DNA of 64,000 nt from Chryseobacterium foetidum (GCF_025457425.1 NZ_JAMXIA010000001.1:1240001-1304000), one strand, 5' to 3'; counted from the stretch's first letter, positions 29,728 through 39,021 are shown. Made by a program: numbers and translations. Notes: generated by a model not told the origin, from the letters alone.

Positions 29728-32112
29728 TCAGAAACTGTATTTCAGAGTAACCACAAAATTCCTTCCCGATTCAAACATATAATATCTGAGACGGTTGAGA
29801 TATTCGCGGTAATCTGTGTTGAAAATATTGTTGATTCTGAAGTTTAAATTCAGATTTTTTGCCACGTCTGCTCCCACCGAAGCATGGAAAAGACTGAAAG
29901 CCGCCGGCGTAGAGCTGAAATCAACGATTTCATTTCTTTCCACACCATCTTTTATAAACGTCACCGGAAGATTTCTGATTGGGAAACGGTTTTGCTTAAA
30001 CGTGTTTTCGTTTTCCAGACTTACATAGAAATTTTTAGGTTGGTTTAAATTGATCTGAATTGAATTTCTCAGTTTCGCAGGCGTCATCAAAATCAGAGGT
30101 TCATTATTTGAAAGATCGTCACCTCTCAGAATACTGAATCCTGATTTCCATTTTAACTGATCCGTAATTGCCAGTTCTGCATCGGCATCAACTCCGAAAA
30201 TCCTCGCTTTGATCTGCTGATAAGACCAGACAGGAAAAACACCTCGGTTGGTATTCAAAATGCCTGTCGGAATTTGGTTTACAAAATTATCAGACACCAT
30301 CAGATACGGACTGGCTTCGATATGAAGACCTTTCAAAACATTAAATTTCGCAGCTAACGAAAGATTGACATTGTAAACAGTTTCTTTCTGAATGTTTAAA
30401 TTTCCTTCTTCTATCACAGCCGCAGAATGGTGCAAACCATCTGAGAAAAGCTCTGCCGGATTGGGCGTTCTTTCTGCTCTTGAAAGATTCAGTTTTAATT
30501 CTAAATTTTCAAAAGGTCTGTAATCTAAACCAAGGTTTGCCGAAAAATTATGATAATCGAGAATCGGTCTCGTCAAAGTTCTGCTTCCGGATTCACTCAC
30601 TTCAAACTGAGGGAAAGTGTCTGCATAATTGGCTTCCCATTTGTCTGAATCATAATATTTGTAGGCATCGTATCTGCTGAAATCGTATCTCACAGCTGCT
30701 TCGGCATTCAATTTTGAATTAAATCTGTATTTAAAAACCGAAAAGGCTCCTGCGTCATAACGGTAATAATCAGGAATTAAACGTCTCGCCTTAGTTGCCG
30801 GATTTGGATAATTATCCTGAAAAGCTCCTGAAATCCCGCTTTCCAGACTCCAGTTTGCTCTTTCCAGAAGATGAACCAGACTTGCAGAATGTGTGATTAA
30901 TCTTAAATCCATGGCCGGAAGATTGCTCAGTTCGCCTCTTCTGATGTCATACTCTTTTCTTCTGTTCAGCTGAAAACTGTACTGGAAAGTCAGCTTCCCG
31001 AAATCAGCAAATCTTCTGTACGCTGAAAGTTTGGCAATGTGATGCGCCACTTCCTGCTTCGGATTGTCGATATCATAAGTAAAGTTGTCTAAATAATAAG
31101 ACTGTCCGAAATTCACGGCATTGTAGAAATCTTCAGGACTCGCCAAATGCGCACCCGTGTAAATCCCGAATTCCTGATTGATTCCGCTGTACGACACATC
31201 AAATCCCTGTAGAAAACTGTGTTTCCCGAAAGAGAAATTAAAAGAATTGAATTCCTGTCCGGTATTCTGCAAAGTATAGTGCGGCATGTACAGATCGCCC
31301 GTTTTTCTGTATGAACCGCCCGTTTTTACAAACCATTGGTTCTTCCATGCTTTTGCGACATTGGCACCAATCTCACCTCCTCTACCATTTGAAATTCCTG
31401 AAAGTCTGAGGTTTCCCATGATGGTATCTTTTTTTGGTAAAACTGAAGGTTCCAAAACGACAACGCCGCCTACGCCTTCATTTCCATACTTCAACGCAGA
31501 TGCACCTTTGATGACATCAATGTGCTCGAAATCGTTTACGTCAATGTTTGGAGCGTGCTCTACTCCCCACTCCTGCTCGGCCATTTTCACACCATTGTTG
31601 ATGATAGAAATACGGCTTCCATAAAGTCCGCGGATAACGGGTTTTGTGATATTATTTCCCGTTTTCAAAGAGGAAACTCCTGAAATTCTGGATAAAAGAT
31701 TTCCCAGATTTTCCGTGGAATTTCTTTCGATTTCAGACTTATCCAAAGTTGTCATAATTACGGAACCTTTCGTTTTGTGACTTCCGTGAATGGTAACAGT
31801 CTGAATTTCACCCGTGTGATGCTCTAATGTAATTGCCAGATGCAAATCTCTGTCGACTCCCACATTTTCAGTATAATCATCGCAGAGCGGATGTTTGGCA
31901 ACGAGCTGATATTTTCCGGCAGGAATATTCGGAAAAGAGAATTTTCCCTTTTTATCGGTTTTAGTGGTAAAATCTCCTATCTTGACCTCGGCATTTTCGA
32001 GCATGTTCTTGTCGTGAAAATCCTGAACCGTTCCTTCAACAGTGTAAGTTTTCTGTGCGTTTGTTATTGCAAATCCAGAAAGAATAAGCAGTAAACTATA
32101 TATCAATTTCAT
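29728..32112 (-). CDS. TonB-dependent receptor, probable metal uptake
   Basis: Outer-membrane receptor of 794 residues. Signal peptide (MKLIYSLLLILSGFAITNAQ), then a carboxypeptidase-regulatory-like domain (TYTVEGTVQDFHDKNM to about residue 95), plug domain (NLLSRISGVSSLKTG, RGLYGSRISIINNGVKMAEQ, IDVIKGASALKYG) and a 22-strand barrel ending in aromatic-F (TLKYSF). No SusD partner is present, so it is not a glycan system. A DUF2946-like gene upstream and a His-rich lipoprotein downstream suggest a transition metal such as zinc or copper. The exact substrate is inference. Confidence 0.88.
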   Translation of the reverse strand: MKLIYSLLLILSGFAITNAQKTYTVEGTVQDFHDKNMLENAEVKIGDFTTKTDKKGKFSFPNIPAGKYQLVAKHPLCDDYTENVGVDRDLHLAITLEHHTGEIQTVTIHGSHKTKGSVIMTTLDKSEIERNSTENLGNLLSRISGVSSLKTGNNITKPVIRGLYGSRISIINNGVKMAEQEWGVEHAPNIDVNDFEHIDVIKGASALKYGNEGVGGVVVLEPSVLPKKDTIMGNLRLSGISNGRGGEIGANVAKAWKNQWFVKTGGSYRKTGDLYMPHYTLQNTGQEFNSFNFSFGKHSFLQGFDVSYSGINQEFGIYTGAHLASPEDFYNAVNFGQSYYLDNFTYDIDNPKQEVAHHIAKLSAYRRFADFGKLTFQYSFQLNRRKEYDIRRGELSNLPAMDLRLITHSASLVHLLERANWSLESGISGAFQDNYPNPATKARRLIPDYYRYDAGAFSVFKYRFNSKLNAEAAVRYDFSRYDAYKYYDSDKWEANYADTFPQFEVSESGSRTLTRPILDYHNFSANLGLDYRPFENLELKLNLSRAERTPNPAELFSDGLHHSAAVIEEGNLNIQKETVYNVNLSLAAKFNVLKGLHIEASPYLMVSDNFVNQIPTGILNTNRGVFPVWSYQQIKARIFGVDADAELAITDQLKWKSGFSILRGDDLSNNEPLILMTPAKLRNSIQINLNQPKNFYVSLENENTFKQNRFPIRNLPVTFIKDGVERNEIVDFSSTPAAFSLFHASVGADVAKNLNLNFRINNIFNTDYREYLNRLRYYMFESGRNFVVTLKYSF

Positions 32113-32467
32113 TGTAAATAGATAGATTATGTATGTTTCAGATCATTCATTATTATAAATGAATAACATGAAAAATACATTTCGTTAAAATTTTGAGTTG
32201 GGTTTTTTTTAACTTGAAATATAAACCTGCAGGCTCAATTTTGAACCATTAAGATTTTATTTAAGCAGTTTAGAATAATTAAGTTAAGCTTCGCTTTTTA
32301 AGGCATACTTAAAAATCTATCTGATTTTCTTAACAAAGCTTAATCCTTAAATTAAACTTAATGTTTTAAGCACATAAGTTTAACTCAATTTAAATACATC
32401 ATGCATTTAGAATTATTCAAACTTTGAAAAATTTAAAGCAAAAAAAATCCGAAAAAGAATCTATTGA
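32113..32467. other. Gap between DUF2946-like and TonB-receptor genes
   Basis: 355 very A/T-rich bases without a gene on either strand, containing reiterated TTAAGC/GCTTAA-like segments. There is no complete promoter, terminator or known metal-regulator palindrome that I can identify, but the length suggests a regulatory leader for the receptor gene. Confidence 0.4.
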
Positions 32468-32824
32468 TTATGAAATTGTGGGAGGTCCCCGAAGTTGGAA
32501 TGTAAATTTAGTTTGTGACCAGATTTTTTCCTGTACAGCTAAAATCTGCTCTGCTTCATGCGTATGTTTGATCAAAGTGAAACTAAATTCCTGCGGTAAA
32601 ACGGTATTTCCAGTGGCTAAAAAGTGACACGCGAGACAGTCGCCGGCTTTTTCTTTGGCTTCTGTTTTGGAAATAGAATTTTCTGATTTTTTGAAGTTGA
32701 AACCTGCAAAAACATCTGAAGAGTCATGACTGTGAAAGCTTGAAGAAAACAAGGCAAAGAAATATATCCCAAACATCAGTTTGGAGATAAAGCTCTTGAG
32801 TTGTCTGCTTTCCTTAAAAATCAT
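32468..32824 (-). CDS. DUF2946-like small membrane/secreted protein
   Basis: A 118-residue protein with one N-terminal hydrophobic segment (FISKLMFGIYFFALFSSS), then FHSHDSS, a central GDCLACHFLATG and a terminal LRGPP. The His pair, CxxCH-like centre and RGPP end are the pattern of DUF2946-type proteins usually found just before copper- or metal-linked TonB receptors. It heads the receptor operon here and has a -7 box upstream. Although CLACH resembles a haem motif, a single CxxCH in so small a protein is more likely metal-related in this family. Role unproven. Confidence 0.65.
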   Translation of the reverse strand: MIFKESRQLKSFISKLMFGIYFFALFSSSFHSHDSSDVFAGFNFKKSENSISKTEAKEKAGDCLACHFLATGNTVLPQEFSFTLIKHTHEAEQILAVQEKIWSQTKFTFQLRGPPTIS

Positions 32825-32828
32825 CGGA

Positions 32829-32836
32829 CAAAAATA
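32829..32836 (-). promoter_or_regulatory. Candidate -7 box TATTTTTG
   Basis: Minus-strand TATTTTTG four bases before the start of the DUF2946-like gene; a TTG lies 25 bases further upstream, slightly too far. If used, the transcript would be nearly leaderless. Confidence 0.4.
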
Positions 32837-33041
32837 AGGATAATATTTTAAAATTAAATTACAATATTATGTTAAATGAGGTTTGTGATGTTGCGGGAAG
32901 ATTAAATTTGAGCAAATTTCACTTTTTTGTAATTAGTTGATATTTGTAAATCAAATGTGTCGCTTCTACAGAGCTGTAATTTTATAATATCTCTATTTTA
33001 CAAAGGTGTTCGATCTTCTGGAGCAATCTATATTTCACAAA

Positions 33042-33067
33042 AAAAGATGAACCGAAGCCCATCTTTT
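33042..33067. terminator. Hairpin terminator after the ABC-F gene
   Basis: AAAAGATG (33042-33049) pairs with CATCTTTT (33060-33067) around a ten-base loop, 19 bases past the stop of the ABC-F gene (-). Confidence 0.7.
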
Positions 33068-33085
33068 ATTATTATTTTTCTTAAA

Positions 33086-35011
33086 TTAATCCAACTGCGT
33101 TCCCAAATGCTCCCATTCCTGCAAAGCAAGATCAAGTTCTTCTTTGGTTTTGTTGTATTTTTCTAAAGTTTCTTCTGATGGATTGTCTTTTGTAAAAGAA
33201 ACTTCGTAGTTTTCGATTGCTGTTTCCAGCTCGGAAATTTTTTCTTCTACTTTTTTCAGTTTGTTCTGAATGCTTTTTTGCTCTTTAGTTACAATTACAT
33301 TGGACTGAACTTCAATCTTTGGCTCAGACTTGACCTTAACCTCAACCTTAGCCTCATCACCATGAAGTTTTGCTTTTTCTGCAGAAATCTCTCTGATGGA
33401 TTCTTTCTGCCTGAACTCCAGATATTCGTTGATGTCGCCTAAGAATTCTTTCATTTTACCGTCACGGAATTCGTAGATTTTATCGCAAAGCCCCTGTAAA
33501 AATTCTCTGTCGTGAGAAATTACAATCAAAGTACCTTCAAATTTCTGCAAAGCCAGTTTGATAATCTCCTTAGACTGAATATCCAGGTGATTGGTAGGCT
33601 CATCCATAATCAACGTGTTGAAAGGACGTAACAACAATTTGCAAAGAGCCAGACGGTTTCTTTCTCCTCCGGAAAGTACTTTTGTCTTTTTATTCACCGC
33701 TTCCCCCTGAAAAAGAAACGAACCTAATAAATCTCTTACTCTTGGTCTGGTTTCTTCGGTTGCAGAATCTTCAGCTTCTTCCTGAACGGTTTTATTCGGC
33801 GTTAAAACTTCTTCCTGATTCTGAGCAAAATAGCCGATGTTCACGTTGTGCCCCAAGTTCCAGTCTCCGGAATAATCTTTAATATCTCCGGCAAGAATTT
33901 TAGCTAAAGTCGTTTTTCCCTGACCGTTTTGTCCGAGAAGGGCAATTCTGTCGCCACGCTGGACGATGAAATCTACATCATCAAAAATCTGTTTCTGGCC
34001 GTACGCTTTTCCAAGATTTTCGGCTTCGAAAATAACTTTTCCGGGAACCTGTGACTGCACGAAACGGATATTGAATTTTGAAACGTCTTCATTATCAATT
34101 TCAATACGCTCGATTTTATCTAATTTTTTAATCAAAGACTGGGCAAAAGAAGCTTTGGTAGCACTCGCACGGAATTTATTGATGTTATCTTCCATCTGCT
34201 TGATCTCCGCATCCTGATTTTTCTTGGCCTGAACCAGTTTTTCACGACGGTCTTCACGCATCACCAAATATTTGGAATAATTGGCCTTGTAATCGTCCAC
34301 TTTTCTGTTGTTGACATCAAAAGTTCGGTTACAGACTGCCGTCATAAACTGTTTGTCGTGACTCACCAATACAATTCCTCCGGGATAATCCTTCAAAAAG
34401 TTTTCGAGCCAGATGATGGATTCCATATCGAGGTGGTTGGTAGGCTCATCGAGAAGCATCAAATCGTTTTTCTGAAGAAGCAATTTTGCAAGTTCGATTC
34501 TCATTCTCCAACCTCCGGAAAACTCGTCTGTTATTTTTTGAAAATCATCTGCTTTAAAGCCAAGACCAAACAATACTTTTTCGATATCACCTTCAAGATT
34601 ATAGGCGTCGTGGTGCATCAAAAGGTCATTCAAATCGGTCATTCTGTTGATGAGATCTGTGTAGGCATCGCTTTCGTAATCGGTTCTTACGGTCAGCTGG
34701 TGGTTGATCTCCTCCAGTTCTTCTTTCCACGCATTGATTTGTTCAAAGGCCTGCATGGTTTCGTTCCAGACGGTTCTTCCTTTCACAAAATCAAGATCCT
34801 GTTTTAGAAAACCAATGGTGATATTGCCTTCGGGAACAACATTTCCTTCGTAGAAGGTAATTTCTCCGGAAAGCATTTTCAGAAGTGTGGATTTTCCGGC
34901 TCCGTTTTTACCGACCAAACCGATTTTATCATCTTTTTTGATGGTAAAATTGACGTTTTGAAACAAATAATTTCCTGAATGATGTAATCCTAAACCCTGA
35001 ACCGAAAGCAT
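33086..35011 (-). CDS. ABC-F family ATPase (Uup/EttA-like)
   Basis: Soluble tandem-ATPase translation factor without membrane domains; ABC-F proteins act at the ribosomal E site and some give antibiotic resistance. Domain 1 has Walker A GKNGAGKST, signature FSGGWRMR and Walker B LLLDEPTNHLD. Domain 2 has GQNGQGKTT, LSGGERNR and LIMDEPTNHLD. A roughly 80-residue charged linker and a C-terminal coiled coil (from about 560, IQNKLKKVEEKISELE) match Uup-type proteins, which also bind branched DNA. Length 641 is typical. No resistance context is linked, so a housekeeping role is likely. Confidence 0.92.
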   Translation of the reverse strand: MLSVQGLGLHHSGNYLFQNVNFTIKKDDKIGLVGKNGAGKSTLLKMLSGEITFYEGNVVPEGNITIGFLKQDLDFVKGRTVWNETMQAFEQINAWKEELEEINHQLTVRTDYESDAYTDLINRMTDLNDLLMHHDAYNLEGDIEKVLFGLGFKADDFQKITDEFSGGWRMRIELAKLLLQKNDLMLLDEPTNHLDMESIIWLENFLKDYPGGIVLVSHDKQFMTAVCNRTFDVNNRKVDDYKANYSKYLVMREDRREKLVQAKKNQDAEIKQMEDNINKFRASATKASFAQSLIKKLDKIERIEIDNEDVSKFNIRFVQSQVPGKVIFEAENLGKAYGQKQIFDDVDFIVQRGDRIALLGQNGQGKTTLAKILAGDIKDYSGDWNLGHNVNIGYFAQNQEEVLTPNKTVQEEAEDSATEETRPRVRDLLGSFLFQGEAVNKKTKVLSGGERNRLALCKLLLRPFNTLIMDEPTNHLDIQSKEIIKLALQKFEGTLIVISHDREFLQGLCDKIYEFRDGKMKEFLGDINEYLEFRQKESIREISAEKAKLHGDEAKVEVKVKSEPKIEVQSNVIVTKEQKSIQNKLKKVEEKISELETAIENYEVSFTKDNPSEETLEKYNKTKEELDLALQEWEHLGTQLD

Positions 35012-35212
35012 TTGAAATGAGTATTATAAAGTGAATATTAAAGATGAATCTTTTTCGGGTGCAAAAGTACGGAAAAATTTAAGATTTAAAATAAAAGAAG
35101 TCTGAACGAAAGAATTGAACGATGTTTTAGAAACATTATGAAAAAATTAAAAGCATTTCATTTTTTAAACGAGAAAAAAAATCACCAAAAAACGAGGCTG
35201 TTTTCAACAAAA

Positions 35213-35234
35213 AATTCCGCAGTGCTACGGAATT
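35213..35234. terminator. Small hairpin at the response-regulator stop
   Basis: AATTCCG (35213-35219) pairs with CGGAATT (35228-35234); its last bases overlap the TAA of the response-regulator gene on the minus strand. Weak terminator candidate for the four-gene operon. Confidence 0.5.
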
Positions 35235-35913
35235 ATAATCTGATGTCTACAGTAAAAATATCATGAATAATAGCGTAAATCACAATTCCGATTGAGTTTT
35301 TTACACCTAATTTTTCTATAATCCTTTGACGGTGACTTTCCACAGTTCTGGGGCTGATAAATAATTTCTCAGCAATTTCTTTATTGGTTAATTCCTGACA
35401 AATCAGCTGTACGACGTCTTTCTCACGGTCAGAAAGCTCATCTTCAATTGTAAAAAGTGATTTCTGCTTTACCACATTGTTTTTAAATGTTGCAAGCATT
35501 TTCAAATCTTCCTCAGAAAGGTAAACTCCTTTGTTGTGAACATTTTTGATGGCTTCCAGAAATGTTTTCCTGTCTGAATTTTTGGGAAGAAAAGCAGAAA
35601 CCCCGAGCTTGATCATGTGTCCGAAAACTGAAGTTTTATAATGTGATGAAAGAATAATAATCTTTAAGTCAGGATATTTATTTTTGAGGATTTCCACCAG
35701 TTGAAAACCATCCATCGGCAACATCTGAATATCAGACAAAACAATATCCGGAAAATCTTCAGGTGAAGACTCTTCAAGCATCTTCAGAAAACTTTCGCCA
35801 TCGTTTGCGGTAAAGTTTACTTTGATTTGCTTATCACTTGACAGCAGCATTTTTACACCTTCCAAAATCAGCTGCTCGTCGTCTACCATTACAATTTTGA
35901 TGATCTCATTCAT
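35233..35913 (-). CDS. NarL/LuxR-type response regulator
   Basis: Two-component transcription regulator of 226 residues. The receiver domain (1-130) has the acidic pair D11-D12, phospho-acceptor D61 in DIVLSDIQMLPMDGF, the Ser of ILSSHY and the Lys of LPKNS. A helix-turn-helix of the LuxR type follows (about 160-215): LSDREKDVVQLICQELTNKE, then SPRTVESHRQRI. Its start overlaps the kinase stop by eight bases, so both are coupled. It is the last gene of the 38028-35233 operon. Confidence 0.92.
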   Translation of the reverse strand: MNEIIKIVMVDDEQLILEGVKMLLSSDKQIKVNFTANDGESFLKMLEESSPEDFPDIVLSDIQMLPMDGFQLVEILKNKYPDLKIIILSSHYKTSVFGHMIKLGVSAFLPKNSDRKTFLEAIKNVHNKGVYLSEEDLKMLATFKNNVVKQKSLFTIEDELSDREKDVVQLICQELTNKEIAEKLFISPRTVESHRQRIIEKLGVKNSIGIVIYAIIHDIFTVDIRL

Positions 35914-36634
35914 TATTCAAAGGTATTTTTATAATCAGTCTGGTGCCTTTTCCGATAACGCTTTTCCATTTGAAAACAGCGTCGAGTGACTGTAATCTTG
36001 ATTCGATATTTTTAATTCCCATTCCCTTTTTTACCAATTCATAATCGAAACCTTTTCCGTTATCCGAAATGACTACAAAAAGAATATTTTCTGAATCTCT
36101 CAACAAAATTTTCACGTTTTCAGCTTCAGAATGTTTAATCACATTCGTTGTAAATTCCTGAATAATACGATAGATCTGAACTTCTGTAAAAATATTTTTG
36201 GTCTGATAAGGTTTCAGTTCAAAAAGTGATATTTCGATTTTTTTGGAAAGATTAGCAATCAGTTCTTCAACATAAAGAATAAATCCCAACTTTTCCAGAT
36301 TAACAGGATATAAATTATGCGAAATCTTTCTTGCAGAATCTACCAGTTCTTTAATCTGACCATTGATCACTTCCGAAGCCTTTTCGTCTTCGATTTCGAT
36401 ATTCTGCAACCACAGTGAAAGAATATTTAAGCGGTTTCCAAGGTCGTCGTGCACAGCAACGGCTATTCTTTTCCGTTCTTCTTCCTGAGCTTTCACATTT
36501 TCGAGAGCCAAATCTTTTTCATGCTGAATATCTGCAAGATTTTGGGCATCTTTTTCTTTAATGATACGGTCTACAAAGGTTTTATAGGCTACCAAAATAA
36601 AGATGAGAATAACTGCGATCATCACAATTATCAA
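35906..36634 (-). CDS. HisKA_3 sensor histidine kinase without input domain
   Basis: Membrane-anchored kinase of 242 residues. It has one N-terminal helix (VMIAVILIFILVAYKTF), a coiled coil, then the dimerisation/phospho-acceptor box EEERKRIAVAVHDDLGNRLN with H62, and a GHKL ATPase end (VVISDNGKGFDYELV, GMGIKNIESRLQS, GKGTRLII). There is no periplasmic or PAS sensing domain. The seven-segment membrane protein directly upstream (23 bases) may supply sensing; that is inference. It overlaps the response regulator by eight bases. Confidence 0.9.
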   Translation of the reverse strand: MIIVMIAVILIFILVAYKTFVDRIIKEKDAQNLADIQHEKDLALENVKAQEEERKRIAVAVHDDLGNRLNILSLWLQNIEIEDEKASEVINGQIKELVDSARKISHNLYPVNLEKLGFILYVEELIANLSKKIEISLFELKPYQTKNIFTEVQIYRIIQEFTTNVIKHSEAENVKILLRDSENILFVVISDNGKGFDYELVKKGMGIKNIESRLQSLDAVFKWKSVIGKGTRLIIKIPLNNE

Positions 36635-36657
36635 AAAGAAGAGCTTTATATTTAATG

Positions 36658-37281
36658 TTATTTCTTTAATTTTAAAAATGTATATAAGATTAAACTATAT
36701 AAAACTGCTGCAAAAAAAGTATTGAAAATACCAATCAAAGCATAATCTTCCTTAGACAGGTCCTGAAGCTGCTGCTGTATCACAAAATTGAATACAGAAA
36801 CAGAATAATAAAAAAATATCCCCAAGTCTGCAAAGAAAAACCTTTCTATTTTTTTTCCATTTCTGATCTGCATAATTAAAAATATCCCTGCAAGACAGAT
36901 AATGGTGATGTTTGAAATTACTTTTGCAATATCATGATTGAAATTGATATTGAAACCAAAAATGACAGTCAGAAACGCCAATGCCAAAAAAGCTGATGAC
37001 GCAACAAATATTTTATTTAGTTTTAATTTACTGCAAAACAAACTGGTGAGCAGAAAAAAATCTCCGGCAATGTAGATTGGGTACATAAATAATGTATTTT
37101 TAAACCCTAAACCTGTGCTTAGAAACCAAACTGTCATTTCAATAAAAAAGAGGAAAAGCATATAAAAAATATAAAACTTTTCATTTTTAACAAAATAACT
37201 GTATTTTCCGAATCCTAATACTGTATTTATAAAAAGCAAGAGATAGTTTAAATATAAAAAAACTTCGTAAAAAGTATACAT
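36658..37281 (-). CDS. Multi-pass membrane protein, candidate sensor partner
   Basis: A 207-residue integral membrane protein with about six to seven predicted helices, beginning MYTFYEVFLYLNYLLLFINT and ending LILYTFLKLKK. There is no recognised domain; the size and helix count recall 7TM input modules of the 7TMR-DISM type that are normally fused to kinases. Here it is a separate gene 23 bases before a domainless kinase and 12 bases after another unknown gene, so all four are surely one operon. Function is not known. Confidence 0.65.
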   Translation of the reverse strand: MYTFYEVFLYLNYLLLFINTVLGFGKYSYFVKNEKFYIFYMLFLFFIEMTVWFLSTGLGFKNTLFMYPIYIAGDFFLLTSLFCSKLKLNKIFVASSAFLALAFLTVIFGFNINFNHDIAKVISNITIICLAGIFLIMQIRNGKKIERFFFADLGIFFYYSVSVFNFVIQQQLQDLSKEDYALIGIFNTFFAAVLYSLILYTFLKLKK

Positions 37282-37293
37282 TGCTGTTTTCGT

Positions 37294-38028
37294 TTATCCT
37301 AAATCGAAGATCTGCCCATTCGGAGGACAAGGTTTTGCAAAATCAAATGTGTTTGATTCTACTTCTATACTCTGATTACTTAAGTTGTCGGGTGCTGAAA
37401 TGAAGATCATTGCGGGAAGTTGTTTCTGGTAAATTTCTGAAAATTTCAACCCAAATACCGAGATAAACATAACCCCTTCCTTTACTTCAAATATTTGTTC
37501 TTTGGGTACATAGAATTTAGTAAAAATATCCGTTCCTTGATTTCTCTGTTCTGAATAAAACCAGTCGAAAGCATTATTTTGCCATAATTCTATCGCATCC
37601 AACGCTTTTTCCTGCTGTAAAACGGGTTTATTGTAAATCGGAAGAAACACATCCGAATCGCTGTCTGCCGTTCTCATTTTGGTGGACAAAACAGACTTTT
37701 TCACAACCGTGTACGTCAGTTTTTCTATAAGACAAAGATCCTTATTTAAAGTCTCAAATGATGAATATGAATACTCACTAAGACTTACAGGATATCCTAC
37801 TTTATCAAGCGGAATAGGAATCATGACCAGTTCGTCATTTTCTGTAATGCCAATTTGAACACAAAAATCATCATTATCATTACGGTTTTTAATGATTTCA
37901 ATCTGTTCCCTGTAAAGATTAAAAACTGAATTTTGTTTGAAGAGCTGCTCAATTCTGATCATGTCCTGACGACTTTCAGACCATCTGTTGACAGCGTCGG
38001 AAAACTGCTGAGGGGTTAATATTCCCAT
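37294..38028 (-). CDS. Hypothetical soluble protein heading the two-component operon
   Basis: Not recognised. The 244-residue protein lacks a signal peptide and membrane helices: MGILTPQQFSDAVNRWSESR, then acidic/aromatic segments (DNDDFCVQIGITENDELVMI), a KMRTADSDSDVFLP centre, and the end CPPNGQIFDLG. One Cys occurs in DFCVQIG, another in CLIEK and a third in PCPPNG; no metal pattern is apparent. It starts the unit 37294-38028 / 36658-37281 / 35906-36634 / 35233-35913, with gaps of 12 and 23 bases and one overlap. It could be an effector or input-modulating protein of the signalling pathway, but nothing in the sequence decides this. Confidence 0.55.
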   Translation of the reverse strand: MGILTPQQFSDAVNRWSESRQDMIRIEQLFKQNSVFNLYREQIEIIKNRNDNDDFCVQIGITENDELVMIPIPLDKVGYPVSLSEYSYSSFETLNKDLCLIEKLTYTVVKKSVLSTKMRTADSDSDVFLPIYNKPVLQQEKALDAIELWQNNAFDWFYSEQRNQGTDIFTKFYVPKEQIFEVKEGVMFISVFGLKFSEIYQKQLPAMIFISAPDNLSNQSIEVESNTFDFAKPCPPNGQIFDLG

Positions 38029-38113
38029 GTATAAAGTTTTTGGTTTGGTTTTTATTCAGTAAAAATACCTAATCTCAACAATCTACACAAACCGCTTATG
38101 TAAAAAAGGAAAA

Positions 38114-38734
38114 TTAATAGTTTTTTACCGTCACATGAAAGCAGCTCTGCTGTTTTTCTTTGATGTAATAGATGCGGCCTAAATTGTAATAGTATTTCAA
38201 AACCTTTTCCAAAGCTTCCTCCAGTTTGGGATTACTTCTGTGAACGCCATTAAAACGCACGTAGGAAATATCGAAAGAGTTGCCATAATTGTGCGAACTT
38301 ATCCCGAGACTTGCATTGGTATTTACCTTTCGAAGTCTGCACTGATCTTCGAGCGTTCTTGTAACTGAAGTCACCGTAAAATAAGAGCCGCCTGTATTTT
38401 TGCTGAATCTGGAGCCCATTTTTTCAAGACTTTGGTACGCTTTTGAAACGAGCCATGCCCTGCTGTAATCCAACTTCTGAACCCTGAAGCCTTTTCCCGA
38501 TTTTTTAACCTTGTGAAGCTTTCCGTTGTTCACGTATTTCTGAACAGTGGAAGTGTTTTTCAGAATCTTAATATTAAAACCTTTCGAAGCATCCAAATGA
38601 GGTTTGTAAAGCATGGTGGGCTCTACTTTCAGAATTTCGTTCAGGTCGTAACAGGGCAGACTTTCTTTTTTCTTCGCCTGACTGAAAAACAGGGTTGCAG
38701 AACTTAAAAAAACGACAAAAGACAATTTCCTCAT
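38114..38734 (-). CDS. DUF5715 secreted peptidase-like protein
   Basis: Exported (MRKLSFVVFLSSATLFFSQA), 206 residues, family DUF5715. The second half resembles LAS-type (M15) D-Ala-D-Ala-peptidase folds. TSVTRTLEDQCRLRKVN is the pre-helix, the zinc-type motif SxHxxGxxxD is seen as SSHNYGNSFD (H148, D155), and CFHVTV supplies a final His (H200). So a metal-dependent peptidoglycan peptidase is plausible, though activity is unproven for this family. Single gene in AT-rich surroundings. Confidence 0.8.
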   Translation of the reverse strand: MRKLSFVVFLSSATLFFSQAKKKESLPCYDLNEILKVEPTMLYKPHLDASKGFNIKILKNTSTVQKYVNNGKLHKVKKSGKGFRVQKLDYSRAWLVSKAYQSLEKMGSRFSKNTGGSYFTVTSVTRTLEDQCRLRKVNTNASLGISSHNYGNSFDISYVRFNGVHRSNPKLEEALEKVLKYYYNLGRIYYIKEKQQSCFHVTVKNY

Positions 38735-38977
38735 TACAATAGTTTATCCCGGTGTACGGCAAAAATAATGTTTTTCTTTTTTATGAAATTCCCAGATAGA
38801 AATTTGATCATCAAAAAAAGGTATTTCTAAAACTAAAATAATTCTATGAATATTTTAAATTAAATAATAATAAACGATTATCAGTGAAGACAACACCACA
38901 CAAAAATCATTATGTGAATAAAATCACCAAAACAGATATTAAAAAACATCAAAACAGACATAATTTTACGAATAATT

Positions 38978-38985
38978 TATTTTTG
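38978..38985 (+). promoter_or_regulatory. Candidate -7 box TATTTTTG for aqpZ
   Basis: Perfect TAnnTTTG 36 bases before the aqpZ ATG; no TTG at -33. Confidence 0.4.
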
Positions 38986-39021
38986 TACATTCGCTGCCTT
39001 AATTAAAAAATACAATACTCG

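Noticed and set aside
32424..32627. Open plus-strand frame antisense to the DUF2946-like gene
   Set aside because: It lies opposite a coherent lipid-anchored/secreted protein frame, has no start context or homologous motif, and its codons are the reverse of the minus-strand gene.
32468..32824. CLACH in the DUF2946-like protein as a c-type haem site
   Set aside because: Single motif in a short metal-linked family without cytochrome fold; context favours metal handling, so a cytochrome call is not supported.
34358..34807. A 149-residue plus-strand frame inside the ABC-F gene
   Set aside because: It overlaps the first ATPase domain, whose Walker motifs are intact on the minus strand, and has no promoter or domain of its own.
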